A DNA stretch of 64,000 nt from Actinomycetaceae bacterium (GCA_030538185.1 JAUNUK010000001.1:608296-672295), one strand, 5' to 3'. Positions 8,432 through 17,254 are shown, numbered from the stretch's first letter. Made by a program: numbers and translations. Notes: a model not told the origin generated them from the sequence alone.

Positions 8432-9910
8432 TCAGACGGTGCGGCACAGCGGCAACGCTGCGACGGTGAACGCTTGTGCTTGCTGTCCGACGAGACGCCG
8501 GGTCTCGCAGGAGGCCTGGATCGCGGCCTGTTCGATCGCCGCGACCGCGGTATCGAGTTCGTCCGGGGTCGGTGCCGAGACGCTGACGAGGCCTGTGTAG
8601 CGCAGGACGCCGTGGCCCGCGGTGAGATCGGCTTCCTGTTGGAGTACGTCACCGTATTCGGCGGTTTGAGAAGCGTCTTCGATCTGCCCCATCTTCTGCC
8701 GCTGCGCAGCATCCGAGATCAGCTCGGTCTTCTTCTTCCTGATGTCACGTGCCGCCTGATCCGACCGGATCGGCGTACACACCAGCGAGAACGAACGTTG
8801 AATCCCCGACGACAACAGCACCGGGGCGAGGAACCCCGGATACACCTGTGATCTCGGCCACTCGGACACCCATAGCACCGCATGGAACGCGGAATCCGAC
8901 CTGAGCCGATCCCACGACTCGGTGACCGCGACCGGCCCCGCGGTCGCAAGGGCACGCCCGATGTCGGTGTTCCGTTCAAGGACCGCGGCGGTAGCGGGGT
9001 CGTAGGCGGAGCGGAGGATCACCGCGACCTGCGCGGGGGTGAGCCATCCGGTGATCGTGAGCTCCGCCGCCCGCAACGCCGTCACGAGCGTTGTCATCTC
9101 TTGCCGAAGGACGCCGGCGGCGCCCTTGATGCCGCCGCCGTTCGTGCGGACCTGTCGCGCGGCAGCTTTGAGATCGAGGGCAAGACTGATGGTGGTGGCG
9201 TGACGTTCCCCGGCCGGTCCTGCACGGTCGATGAGTTCCCGATAGACAGTGGAGGTCCAGGAGCCGTCATCCGTACCGTGGCGTTGCCACCATTCGACCA
9301 GCCCGGAACCCCCGTCGGGGAGCGTGCGTTCGCACACTTGCAGGCGGGCTATCCGCCCGGACCGGCAGGTGGTAGCGAGCACGCGCCCCCAGGTAGCGAC
9401 GCGGCGTTCCTGCTCGCCCGGGTCGAGGAGCACGAACGCGGGATGGGAGACGCCGACGATCGCGGTGAGGGTCTGGTGATGGGGGTCGTGGATCATCGCC
9501 GCACCGGTCTCCGGGTCCTCCCACTCCCGAAGCGACGCCGCATCACCGGGCAACGCCAACGTCCCCGCAGGCCTCGGTTTCACGACTCGCCGCCGGAACG
9601 CCGTCTGCCGTGCCTGCGTGCGCGCGACCCACCGGGCGGTGACGGGTACCCACTCGATCAGCTTCCGACCCCCGACCGGCGTCCAAGCGAGAGCTGCACA
9701 GAGCAACCAGATGGGTGCGGTCCAGGCCAGCAGCATCCCGCCGCCGGCGTAGAGTGCTCCGACGATGGAGAGGACGCCTGCGGCGAGGACGATGAGCTGC
9801 GGGAGGGAGAGGCCGAGGAGGATGCCGCGGCGGGTGAGGCGCGAGAACTGCACCGCCCGCAACCCGAACCCTGCATTGCTCGTGTTCTTCTGCGTCGACA
9901 TCAGTCTCAT
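8432..9910 (-). CDS. SCO6880-family type IV secretion protein (PrgI-like plus VirB4 N-terminal part)
   Basis: Protein of 492 residues. Residues 25-75 hold two adjacent membrane segments (ILLGLSLPQLIVLAAGVLSI and LLAWTAPIWLLCAALAW), as in PrgI-like proteins. A long soluble part follows, with HQTLTAIVGVSHPAFVLLDP and TAQVAVILRSAYDP. I recognise this as the SCO6880 family of Streptomyces and other actinobacterial elements, which pairs with a truncated VirB4 ATPase. An in-frame earlier start exists; an ATG six codons into this frame gives MSTQKNTSN. The gene overlaps the VirB6-like gene by 4 bp. Role: membrane-anchored part of the conjugation ATPase complex. Confidence 0.82.
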   Translation of the reverse strand: MRLMSTQKNTSNAGFGLRAVQFSRLTRRGILLGLSLPQLIVLAAGVLSIVGALYAGGGMLLAWTAPIWLLCAALAWTPVGGRKLIEWVPVTARWVARTQARQTAFRRRVVKPRPAGTLALPGDAASLREWEDPETGAAMIHDPHHQTLTAIVGVSHPAFVLLDPGEQERRVATWGRVLATTCRSGRIARLQVCERTLPDGGSGLVEWWQRHGTDDGSWTSTVYRELIDRAGPAGERHATTISLALDLKAAARQVRTNGGGIKGAAGVLRQEMTTLVTALRAAELTITGWLTPAQVAVILRSAYDPATAAVLERNTDIGRALATAGPVAVTESWDRLRSDSAFHAVLWVSEWPRSQVYPGFLAPVLLSSGIQRSFSLVCTPIRSDQAARDIRKKKTELISDAAQRQKMGQIEDASQTAEYGDVLQQEADLTAGHGVLRYTGLVSVSAPTPDELDTAVAAIEQAAIQASCETRRLVGQQAQAFTVAALPLCRTV

Positions 9911-11292
9911 TCCTTCCCGGTAGGCGGCTTGGGTGACGGCGCAGGCGGCGGCGTCGAGGGTGCCGGGCGTGCCGGTCGCGCCGTCGGCGTGTGGCTCGGT
10001 GCAGGTGGCGGTGCGGGTTGCACGGTCTCACCGGCCCCTGCCGCGTGCCCTTCCGCAGCACCGCCGACTTTGCCGCCGAGCTTCGGCCCCGCGGTCGCTG
10101 CCGCACCGACCACCTGAGCACCAACCACGACCGCCGCCGCAGGCCCCGCAGCAGCCCCGCCAGCTCCGGCGCCGGCTGCGCCAGCGCTACCGCCCGCGCT
10201 TCCGGCTCCCGCACCAACCGCAGCACCACCACCTGCCGCGCTTCCTCCGACAGCGGGTGCCGCAGTCGTTGCGGGCGGGGTGCCTCCACCGGGTCGTGCT
10301 GCGCCACCGCCCTTTTCGCCGGCACCGTCGAGCACCTTCTTCGCCCCGTCCGTCTTCGGCGCCGAGGAGACGGGAACGGGTCGGTTGAGGGCAGATTTGG
10401 CTTCTTGTTCTGCGCTCATCGAGTGGTACATATCGAAGCCAATGAACGTCACGAACTTGTACGTCATATACGGGGCGAACGCGGCGATGAACATCAGCAC
10501 GACCCCGGCGATGGGGTCGCTGATCGACGCCAAATCAAGCTCAATCGGAGCGGAGACTTGGGTGATCGCGACGAGGAAAATCACCACCAGCACCAGCTTC
10601 GACAGGATGAGGGCGATCACGAAAGTCGCCCATTTCCCGAACCACCCCTTGGTCGCATCCCAGGAGAACCCCGCGAGAGCGATGGGGGCGAACACGATCG
10701 CGACCAGCAACAGCGCTTTGCGGATCAGGAGTGAGAACCACACAATCGCAGCCGCACTGATGGCGAGACCAGCGAGGAAGATCGTGACGATCGCCCCGAC
10801 ACCAGGCGCCACAATGTTGATCCCCGCAAATCCTGCCGCAAGCAATGTGATGCGGTCGCCGATGGATTCCATCGTGTTCCCCGTGGCCTGCACGATCCCG
10901 ACCGCGAGCTGATCCGTGATCTCCAACAACAGCCCGGTAAGGCCGATGGCAACGAACGAGCCGAGGATGCTTTTCGCGGCTCCGAGGGCGGCGCGGCTGA
11001 GCGCGGTGGGGTCGCGGTGGATGAGTCCGGTGATCAGTTGCAGGCAGAAGAAGATCAGCACCACGAACACTGCGACCCCGAACAGGATGTTATAGACCCC
11101 GACGTAGCCTTCGTCGGTGACATCAACGAGGGTGGTGGTGTCGAACACCGCCCAGACCGCCTCGAACAGCCACGCCGCCGCCCCGCCCATCGCCTGGGCG
11201 AGCCAGTCGAACGGTGCCGCAATCAAGGTGGCAGCGCCTTGCCCGACGGCGTCGCACACGGCCGAGATCACCGGCACATCACACACACTCAC
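9907..11292 (-). CDS. VirB6/TrbL-like polytopic conjugation channel protein
   Basis: Protein of 461 residues. Roughly the first 290 residues contain about six to seven hydrophobic segments, including ILFGVAVFVVLIFFCLQLI, the AIGLTGLLLEI region, AALVWFSLLIRKALLLVAI and VVLMFIAAFAPYM. The remainder is a low-complexity tail rich in Ala, Gly and Pro, ending in PTPARP-like repeats, and is probably cytoplasmic. Size and topology match TrbL/VirB6 proteins, which form part of the inner-membrane translocation channel. An ATG start follows a GGAGGATG sequence. It overlaps the SCO6880 gene by 4 bp and lies 30 bp downstream of a DUF6112 gene. Confidence 0.82.
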   Translation of the reverse strand: MSVCDVPVISAVCDAVGQGAATLIAAPFDWLAQAMGGAAAWLFEAVWAVFDTTTLVDVTDEGYVGVYNILFGVAVFVVLIFFCLQLITGLIHRDPTALSRAALGAAKSILGSFVAIGLTGLLLEITDQLAVGIVQATGNTMESIGDRITLLAAGFAGINIVAPGVGAIVTIFLAGLAISAAAIVWFSLLIRKALLLVAIVFAPIALAGFSWDATKGWFGKWATFVIALILSKLVLVVIFLVAITQVSAPIELDLASISDPIAGVVLMFIAAFAPYMTYKFVTFIGFDMYHSMSAEQEAKSALNRPVPVSSAPKTDGAKKVLDGAGEKGGGAARPGGGTPPATTAAPAVGGSAAGGGAAVGAGAGSAGGSAGAAGAGAGGAAAGPAAAVVVGAQVVGAAATAGPKLGGKVGGAAEGHAAGAGETVQPAPPPAPSHTPTARPARPAPSTPPPAPSPKPPTGKE

Positions 11293-11322
11293 CGCATCCT
11301 CCTTCCCTCGTACGACATGGGG

Positions 11323-11592
11323 TTAGACGGCTTGACCCACGCCCCAGAAGAAATTGATGAGCGTCACCGACGCGCCGCAGATGATCGCCGCCCCACAGGA
11401 CACGAGCACGCCGACCTTCCCGCGCGACGCAAGATGCGGGTTGGAAGAGTTCGCGCCGAAGCCCCACACGATCGCGGAAACGATCAGGGCGAGGACGGAG
11501 AGGATCAGGCCGACGGTCATGACCGCACCAACGATGATGCGCAACTGCTCGATGCCGGGAAGCCCGGTACCGTTCGGATCGATATCAATCAC
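11323..11592 (-). CDS. DUF6112-family small membrane protein, copy 1
   Basis: Protein of 89 residues from a GTG at 11592 with AGAAGGAG about 7 nt upstream; this beats the longer frame starting at 11613. Residues 10-37 and 55-82 form two membrane helices (VGAVMTVGLILSVLALIVSA and VLVSCGAAIICGASVTLI), joined by a loop with NPHLASRGK. DUF6112 proteins accompany SCO6880-type secretion loci, and their size and topology suggest a VirB2-like pilin or channel subunit; that role is inference. A paralogue lies at 13093-13359, on the far side of an opposite-strand gene. Confidence 0.8.
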   Translation of the reverse strand: MIDIDPNGTGLPGIEQLRIIVGAVMTVGLILSVLALIVSAIVWGFGANSSNPHLASRGKVGVLVSCGAAIICGASVTLINFFWGVGQAV

Positions 11593-11643
11593 AGGGGTGC
11601 TCCTTCTGCTCACAAGCGCCAGGGAATGGCGGACTTGTCAGCC

Positions 11644-11651
11644 AGGTGCAC
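11644..11651 (-). promoter_or_regulatory. RYGCACCT octamer, site C
   Basis: Reads GTGCACCT on the minus strand, 51 nt before the GTG of DUF6112 copy 1, which heads the VirB6-SCO6880-VirB4 operon. Confidence 0.5.
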
Positions 11652-11683
11652 CCGTACGCCCATGGCACATCTGGGAGCTCACC

Positions 11684-11689
11684 TAAAAT
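11684..11689 (+). promoter_or_regulatory. -10 box TAAAAT of a leaderless transcript
   Basis: TAAAAT ends exactly 7 nt before the A of the ATG at 11696, placing the expected transcription start on the start codon. No convincing -35 box is seen. Confidence 0.5.
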
Positions 11690-11695
11690 GAGGGG

Positions 11696-13054
11696 ATGAC
11701 CGGAAGCACCGAGACGATGTCGCCTTTGGTGATGTACGTCGTCCACGCGAAGGGTGCGAACCGGATTAGTTATCTGAGTGTCGAGAAGATCAGCGAAGCG
11801 TTCGACAAAGAATCCACTCCGACCGTCGGTTCCCTCTGCGCCATCGTCCGCGAAGGAGATGAAGAACTCGGCACCGGAGACTATTTGATCGGGTTGGCCG
11901 TTACGCGCGGCGTCGCCGGCATTGCGAGCGGAACGCTACGCGCGACCTTGTCACCGATCTTGCGTCTGCTCGCACCTCTTGAGTTTGGAGAACTGAGAGA
12001 ACAGGCGGTCTCAATGCCGTCAATGCCGCAGCACTTCTATGCACATCGACTCGACAGTCCTACAGCCAGAGCTCTCCTCGAACATCTCAGACAGGTTGAC
12101 CCAACGGTCGGACCGTGGCTGGATTCCGTATTCAGATCGCCGCGCACATTCAATGATGAGGTGCAGCAATCGAGAATCGAAGCGCGTGATGCGGTCCTGC
12201 TGGCTTCGCAGATTGCTGAGATTCCGTTGCCCGCGGATGCTTTCAGCGAGCCGCCCAGCGCCTCGGAGAACGAGACACTTCTCGATACCGTGCTGAACGC
12301 TGGCTACGAGCGAGATATGGAGGAGGAGCTACTGCCGCTCGATCTTCAACGTTTCGATGGCAAGCTCATCGCCGATCAACGGGCGGCCAGCCTCGCCGTG
12401 TTCGAGGACCACAACGGCCAACGGAAGCTCCTCGTCATGTCTGTCAACAAGAAACCGATAGAGGAAGAGCTTGGTGTCGACCTGCTCTACTGGGATCAGG
12501 TTCACGACGCTTTCACTTTCGTTCAGTACAAGAGACTGGAAAGAGCTGACAGCGGCGACGGGAGCGGCAGCTACGAGTGGGTTTATCGACGTAGGAACGA
12601 GATCGAGAAACAACTTGACCTCATGCCGAAGGGCCGTGAAACTCCAAAGAAAACCTCCGACTGGCGAGCTTTCGATACCCCCTTTTGGTTCAAGTTCGTG
12701 CGCGGAGACGCTGGTCGAAAACTCGATGGTAAGACACTCAAAGGCATGTATGTCTCCGCCGACTGGATGCGGCTCGCCATGACTGATTCGACGTTCAAAG
12801 CCGGCCCACGATCTGGCTTCCGAGTGACCTACAACAACACCAAGTACCTCGGGCGAGGGGCCTTCACCCAGCTCATCTCACGCGGATTCATCGGAACCGC
12901 AAGCACGCGTTCTCAGGCATTCAAGAAGGCGATGGCAAAACTCGGCTCCGACCGTGAACTCATCATCGCGATCAAGACTGAGTGGCAGAAAGACACTGAA
13001 CGCGAGCGAGCACCGGCCTCTTCAGATGCACCCTCGCCCGCACTCCCGTTCTAG
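11696..13054 (+). CDS. Lone opposite-strand protein with a PD-(D/E)XK-like (QxK) motif
   Basis: Protein of 452 residues; no family recognised by name. The N-terminal ~130 residues look like an alpha/beta domain. Residues 225-282 read as beta strands, with EEELGVDLL (Asp262) followed by FTFVQYKRL (Gln277, Lys279). The spacing Asp-x14-Gln-x-Lys and the preceding Glu256-258 match the Mrr/QxK variant of the PD-(D/E)XK nuclease core. The C-terminal third is basic. It is the only plus-strand gene among the transfer genes, sits between two DUF6112 paralogues and starts leaderless, while its neighbours use Shine-Dalgarno sites. Its codon use looks less GC-biased. Possible roles are defence, entry exclusion or processing of foreign DNA; function unproven. 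Confidence 0.75.
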   Translation: MTGSTETMSPLVMYVVHAKGANRISYLSVEKISEAFDKESTPTVGSLCAIVREGDEELGTGDYLIGLAVTRGVAGIASGTLRATLSPILRLLAPLEFGELREQAVSMPSMPQHFYAHRLDSPTARALLEHLRQVDPTVGPWLDSVFRSPRTFNDEVQQSRIEARDAVLLASQIAEIPLPADAFSEPPSASENETLLDTVLNAGYERDMEEELLPLDLQRFDGKLIADQRAASLAVFEDHNGQRKLLVMSVNKKPIEEELGVDLLYWDQVHDAFTFVQYKRLERADSGDGSGSYEWVYRRRNEIEKQLDLMPKGRETPKKTSDWRAFDTPFWFKFVRGDAGRKLDGKTLKGMYVSADWMRLAMTDSTFKAGPRSGFRVTYNNTKYLGRGAFTQLISRGFIGTASTRSQAFKKAMAKLGSDRELIIAIKTEWQKDTERERAPASSDAPSPALPF

Positions 13055-13092
13055 GAAGACTGGTACCTCGCAACCTCCTGTCGCCAACACCC

Positions 13093-13359
13093 CTACAAGC
13101 GGTCGCCGACGCCCAGGAGGAAGTTGACCCAGGCGACACCGGCTCCGGCGAGGGCTGCCGTGCCGAGCGCAACCCAGGCGCCGAGCCGGGCTTTGGTGGC
13201 GGTGTGCGGGTTACCGGTCGCAGATGAGATGGCCCAGATGATCGCGGAGACGATCAGCATGAGCACCGCGATGATGAGCACGAACATCAGCAGCGCACCG
13301 ATCACCGTACGGAGGTCGCCGGCGGCGCCGACGCCGCCAAAGTCAGGATACACGTCCAT
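13093..13359 (-). CDS. DUF6112-family small membrane protein, copy 2
   Basis: Protein of 88 residues with two membrane helices (VIGALLMFVLIIAVLMLIVSA and ALGTAALAGAGVAWVNFLLG) around a loop with GNPHTATKARLG. The layout is the same as copy 1, sharing NPHxAxxxxLG and the VNFLLGVG or INFFWGVG ending. Its ATG overlaps the stop of the wall-hydrolase gene by one base (TGATG). Two diverged copies in one transfer region suggest two channel or pilin subunits, or a duplication split by the 452-residue gene. Confidence 0.8.
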   Translation of the reverse strand: MDVYPDFGGVGAAGDLRTVIGALLMFVLIIAVLMLIVSAIIWAISSATGNPHTATKARLGAWVALGTAALAGAGVAWVNFLLGVGDRL

Positions 13360-14537
13360 CAGCGCCCACCCCCGCCCAGCGTGCAGGACGCGCGGGAGGT
13401 GTTGCCTCCGGTGATGCCTTCGGCGTCGTGGTCGGTGAGCCATTGGTCGGAGTCGATCGCGGGCTGACCTTGACCGCCGGGCCGGATTTCGAGGTGGAGG
13501 TGGGGGCCGGTGGACTTCCCGGAGGAGCCGACATCGCCGATGTGCTGCCCGGCGGTGACGGTCATGCCTTCGGTGACGTGGATGCCGTTCTCCCACATAT
13601 GCGCGTAATAGGACGCGACCCGTTCTCCGCCGACGGTGTGTTCCACGATGATGAGCCCACCCCAGTTGCCGGTGTATCCGGCGTGGGTGACGATCCCATC
13701 GGCGACGGCGTAGATTGGGGTGCCGTCGGCGGCGGCGAAGTCGCTACCGGAGTGGAACGCGGTCTCGAACGTGATCGGGTCGGTGCGCCACCCGAACGGG
13801 CTGGTCCGCACCCAGGAGCCCTTCGGCAACGGGAACACGACCCTGGTGGTCTCCGGCACCACCACATCACCACCGTTACCGCCGCCTGACGGTGCGGGGC
13901 GGGTGAGGGCGGTGAGGATCGCTTCGGCGACGGGCTGATAGTTCTGATACCGATCCGGATACGCCGACACCTCAACGGCTTGCGCTGCTTCGCCTGGGTC
14001 GAACTGCTGCCACCCAGGAATGTCGAGCAGTCCGCGCGGTGAGGGGTAGTTGGGTCCGGCCGGTCCGCCGTAGAACGCGCGGGCTTGATAGTTCGGGTCC
14101 ATGAGCTCGGCGACGGTGCCCCACCCGGCTTGTGGACGCATCTGGAACAGGCCGAGAGAATCATGATCGGACGCATCCCCGTCGTTGGGGTAGTTCGCGG
14201 ATTCCGGATAGTTGCCGGTGTTGGCGAGCATCCGCAGGTGCGACTCCGTGAGCGCCGCCATCAACGCAATCACCACCCCCGGACGCCCCACCCCATCTGT
14301 CTGCCCGCCAACCGTAATGATGGTCGCGGCGTGGGTGAGCTGCTGACGATTCAGCGTCACCGTCTCACCGTTCTTCGTAGTCGCGGTCAACGAGTCCGGG
14401 ATCGGCCCCACGATCAACGACCCCGGCGCGCACGCCGCGACAGCAGGGTTCGCGAGAACGGCGACGGACAGGAGCACGGTCGCGGGCCCGAAGCAGACGG
14501 CGGCGACGGTGAGGGCAGCGAGGAGCTTTTTGAGCAT
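13359..14537 (-). CDS. Bifunctional lysozyme-like / M23 peptidase wall hydrolase of the transfer system
   Basis: Protein of 392 residues with an N-terminal signal peptide or anchor (residues 5-35, hydrophobic, ending VAACAPG). Residues 75-170 form a lytic-transglycosylase-like region with ALTESHL (candidate catalytic Glu), SLGLFQMRPQAGWG and MDPNYQARAFYGG. Residues 235-355 are an M23 zinc peptidase, with SPFGWRTDP, FHSGSDFAA and HLHLEIR supplying the His/Asp/His ligands. Such two-domain proteins (VirB1-like) open peptidoglycan locally for the conjugation channel. The gene lies between the single-pass protein (6 bp upstream) and DUF6112 copy 2 (1-bp overlap). Confidence 0.88.
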   Translation of the reverse strand: MLKKLLAALTVAAVCFGPATVLLSVAVLANPAVAACAPGSLIVGPIPDSLTATTKNGETVTLNRQQLTHAATIITVGGQTDGVGRPGVVIALMAALTESHLRMLANTGNYPESANYPNDGDASDHDSLGLFQMRPQAGWGTVAELMDPNYQARAFYGGPAGPNYPSPRGLLDIPGWQQFDPGEAAQAVEVSAYPDRYQNYQPVAEAILTALTRPAPSGGGNGGDVVVPETTRVVFPLPKGSWVRTSPFGWRTDPITFETAFHSGSDFAAADGTPIYAVADGIVTHAGYTGNWGGLIIVEHTVGGERVASYYAHMWENGIHVTEGMTVTAGQHIGDVGSSGKSTGPHLHLEIRPGGQGQPAIDSDQWLTDHDAEGITGGNTSRASCTLGGGGR

Positions 14538-14543
14538 GGCCGG

Positions 14544-15239
14544 TCACCGCAGCGGATTGTCGAGCTGCGACAACCGCAACAAGAGACAGGTGTCGGTGAT
14601 CGGATCGGCAGGCGCCGGTGCGGGGCCCCGCTCGGGTGTGCAGGTGAGGAACACGGTGAACGCCACCGGGTGCGTCGTCGTTACCGGGTCGGTGCCCCAG
14701 TAGCCGGTGCGATGGCGCGTGCCAGTGACCGTGTACGCGACCGCGCCGTCAGGAATCTGCCCCGGCGTCGCCTGAACCACCGCGTCATCCCACGCAGCGG
14801 GGATCTCGATCGTGTCAACGGTGAGCCACTGCCGTGTCTGATGCGTGCGGAGCTGCGCCCATGCCTCCGGCGTCGGCAGATAGGAACGGACATCGGATGC
14901 TGCCGCGTCGGCCTCGGTGTCGGCGGTGACATCGGCGAGCATCTGCGCGTAATCGGCAGGCCCATACCCGCTGGTCGTGTCCCAGGTGAACAGCGCCTCC
15001 GCGACCGCGCCTGCGAACTTCTCCGGTCCGCCGAGCGCGACCACAGGCTCCGGCTCTGCCGGGACGAGTGCCGGGCTCGTTTCCGTCGGTCCATCGGTAG
15101 GGGGTGGTTCAGCGGGTTCGTTGGTCTGGGGTCCGCGGATGAGCCCGTACACGCCGACTCCGATGAGGACGAGCAGGATGAGGCCGCCGGCGATGGTAGC
15201 GATGAGCATGTTTCGGCGGCGGCGAGCGGTGGGGTCCAT
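14544..15239 (-). CDS. Single-pass membrane conjugation protein (VirB8/TcpC-like candidate)
   Basis: Protein of 231 residues from the ATG at 15239, with GGAAGGAC 7 nt upstream; a longer upstream frame has no good site. A basic cytoplasmic start (DPTARRRRNM) precedes one membrane helix (LIATIAGGLILLVLIGVGVYG, residues 12-32). After that come a Pro/Glu-rich linker and a soluble external domain of about 150 residues. This domain has GGPEKFAGAVAEALFTWDT and, near the end, VAFTVFLTCTP strands. The topology matches VirB8/TcpC scaffold proteins, and the position in front of the wall hydrolase supports it. The sequence itself is not diagnostic. Confidence 0.65.
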   Translation of the reverse strand: MDPTARRRRNMLIATIAGGLILLVLIGVGVYGLIRGPQTNEPAEPPPTDGPTETSPALVPAEPEPVVALGGPEKFAGAVAEALFTWDTTSGYGPADYAQMLADVTADTEADAAASDVRSYLPTPEAWAQLRTHQTRQWLTVDTIEIPAAWDDAVVQATPGQIPDGAVAYTVTGTRHRTGYWGTDPVTTTHPVAFTVFLTCTPERGPAPAPADPITDTCLLLRLSQLDNPLR

Positions 15240-15276
15240 ACTGGTGTCCTTCCCGACGAGATTCGGATCACCAGAA

Positions 15277-15284
15277 AGGTGCAC
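15277..15284 (-). promoter_or_regulatory. RYGCACCT octamer, site D
   Basis: Reads GTGCACCT on the minus strand, 37 nt before the ATG at 15239, in the 75-bp gap after the ParB-like gene. Confidence 0.5.
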
Positions 15285-15314
15285 CAAGACACTCAGCAGG
15301 GAGACGGCGAGGGT

Positions 15315-16391
15315 TCAGGCGGTTTCGCGGCGCACGTTTCGTGCAGTGCGGGCGGTATCGAGGAACGTGACCGTCGCGGTGACGGCGTTCTCGAACATCG
15401 TCCACTGCTCACCCGTCAATGCCGGGCCGATGGTTTCGGGGTCGTAGCGTTCGGTCCAGGTGGAGAGCTCGTCCCAGAGGTAGACGAACGATCGCACCGG
15501 GAGGAACTCTCGCGGCTGCTCCTCGACCGCGTGGAGGCGTGCTGATGCGAGCTGGGAGGGGCGTTTCTTCGTCGCGGTCTTCGCGCGCTCGACAGCGAGT
15601 TCCGCGAGCCGTTCCAGATCGGCCGGCCGTGCCGTGTTTTCAAGCTCCCGGAGACGGGTCGCGCCTGCGGCTGCGGTGTCGCGGATGCCTGCCGGTTGTG
15701 CGGGGTCGCTGGCGAGGGTGTCGAGTTCGGCGAGGGCTTGTGCGGCTCGGATGCGATGCCCGGCTCCGGTGATCGACCCGCCCGCGTCGATCCGGTCCAG
15801 TTCCTCCCGTGCCCGCCGCTTGACGTCGTCGGGCTGCGCTGGGTCGGCGGCGAGGTTCTGTAACTCGTTGATGCGTTCTAGCGAGGTGTAGGCGTTGCGG
15901 CCGGTGACCATGAGTGCGGCCTGCTCGCGGGTCTTTCCGATGCTCCCGGCTGACGGTGGGGCCACCGTGGCCCCACCGTGTGACCTGGGGTTTTCTTGTT
16001 TCGAGGTGAACCGTGATGCTTCCTGTCGGCCTGTCGCGTCCTCGACCATGAGGGCTTTCAGTTCGGCGTAGAGGGTGGCTTCTTCGGTGCGGGTGAGGGG
16101 CTTATGGAGGAGGTTGTCGTCTTGTTCGGCGAGGAGTTGCCCGAGGGTGGTTGAGATGCCGGAGCGCACCCACACGTTCACGGTCTTCCACCCGAGCCTG
16201 CGGATCGCGGCCAAACGTCGGGCGCCGCAGATCAGCATCCCGTCCGGGGTGATCGTGATCGGCTGCAACAGCCCATCCCGCGTGATCGACTCCACCAGCG
16301 CGTCGAGGTCGCCGTAGTCCTCGCGGTGGCGGCGGCCGACCCAGATCGACTCGACGGCCCGCTCCAGCTCGATATGCCCCGACGTGGTCAT
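15315..16391 (-). CDS. ParB/RepB/Spo0J-family partition-like protein
   Basis: Protein of 358 residues. The N-terminal ParB nuclease-like domain (residues 8-90) shows HREDYGDLDALVESITRDGLLQPITI and the CGARRLAAIRRLGW box. A short central region holds KTREQAALMVTG, a likely helix-turn-helix for DNA binding. The rest is helical and rich in Ala, Arg and Glu. In elements such proteins support maintenance of the excised circle or regulate transfer genes. No ParA partner is visible in this window. The start overlaps the stop of the upstream 288-residue gene by 4 bp. Confidence 0.8.
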   Translation of the reverse strand: MTTSGHIELERAVESIWVGRRHREDYGDLDALVESITRDGLLQPITITPDGMLICGARRLAAIRRLGWKTVNVWVRSGISTTLGQLLAEQDDNLLHKPLTRTEEATLYAELKALMVEDATGRQEASRFTSKQENPRSHGGATVAPPSAGSIGKTREQAALMVTGRNAYTSLERINELQNLAADPAQPDDVKRRAREELDRIDAGGSITGAGHRIRAAQALAELDTLASDPAQPAGIRDTAAAGATRLRELENTARPADLERLAELAVERAKTATKKRPSQLASARLHAVEEQPREFLPVRSFVYLWDELSTWTERYDPETIGPALTGEQWTMFENAVTATVTFLDTARTARNVRRETA

Positions 16392-17254
16392 GGCCGGCCT
16401 CGCATCACCCCGGGCGCGGCAACCGTGACGGCGACCGCGAGGTCAATATCGGAGAGGAGATGCCGGAGTGATTCGCCAATCAGGAGCCGAAGCAGCACGC
16501 CACGGCTCGCATTCGTGCCGGTGAGGCTTGCGTCTGGTGATCCGAGGACGATGCGCAGCAGCCGGTACCAGGATGGTGCGGGGATATCGAGGAGTGCTCG
16601 GGCGTGACGATCACGCCTGAGCGATTCATATGCTCCCGCTCGTGAGACGGATTCTGCGAGGCGTGCACAGATGCACTCGATCGCGGCGCGGGCGAGTTCT
16701 GGTTCCCACCGGTACCAGCACAGCAGCGCGATCGTGTCCTCGACCGCGGACTCCACTCCCGTCGCCCCTGACGCTTCCACCTCGTCGGTGTCGTCTTCGT
16801 CGTCGTCAGTGAAGGGTTCCGCGCGGAATGCGGGGTGGTAGTCGGTGAGGGGGTTTTCGCGGTCGGAGAAGCGTTCGGCGTCATGGAAACTCGAGTACCT
16901 GGGCCTGCGTGCCTGATGCACGGAGCACAAGAGTCCGTTGGCGCGGTTTTCTGCGATGCAGGTGATCTGCACGGCGCGGGTGATGACCGCCCACGGATCA
17001 TCCGCCCGCCGCACCGAGGCCGTGCGCATCGCCTCGAACGCCGCAGCCGCTGCCTCCCACGGGTCAAGACCGTGTTTGCGTGCGAGGGCGGCGTACTTGT
17101 CGGCCGCGTGCCGCATGAGCGCTGCCGCCTCGGAATCCGTCCGCCAGGCGTCAGATCCCTCAGCGTCGAGGCGGGTGAGGAGTTCGCGGAGTCGTTCAGA
17201 GTTCTCGAACCCACGCCCGCGACCATCGCGACGTGGAGTGTTTCGTTGTGACAT
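16388..17254 (-). CDS. Hypothetical 288-residue protein upstream of the ParB-like gene
   Basis: The best start is the ATG at 17254 with CAGGAGG about 7 nt upstream; the frame opens further upstream. No family recognised. The first ~60 residues are helical and Arg/Glu-rich (SERLRELLTRLDAEG). Residues 60-130 (HGLDPWEAAAAAFEAMRT, DDPWAVITRAVQIT) look like a helical core. An acidic low-complexity stretch (DDDEDDTDE) follows near 155, then a helical C-terminus. There is no membrane segment. It is coupled to parB by ATGA overlap, so a replication, segregation or regulatory role is plausible but unproven. Confidence 0.65.
   Translation of the reverse strand: MSQRNTPRRDGRGRGFENSERLRELLTRLDAEGSDAWRTDSEAAALMRHAADKYAALARKHGLDPWEAAAAAFEAMRTASVRRADDPWAVITRAVQITCIAENRANGLLCSVHQARRPRYSSFHDAERFSDRENPLTDYHPAFRAEPFTDDDEDDTDEVEASGATGVESAVEDTIALLCWYRWEPELARAAIECICARLAESVSRAGAYESLRRDRHARALLDIPAPSWYRLLRIVLGSPDASLTGTNASRGVLLRLLIGESLRHLLSDIDLAVAVTVAAPGVMRGRP

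Noticed and set aside
14085-15545. Plus-strand frame of 486 codons opposite the wall hydrolase and its neighbours
   Set aside because: Its protein is Arg/Gly-rich and has no domain, while the minus strand shows clear M23 and membrane motifs.
16388-17254. Sigma-factor-like reading of the 288-residue protein
   Set aside because: The helical middle is only vaguely similar; no region 2 or 4 motif can be aligned.
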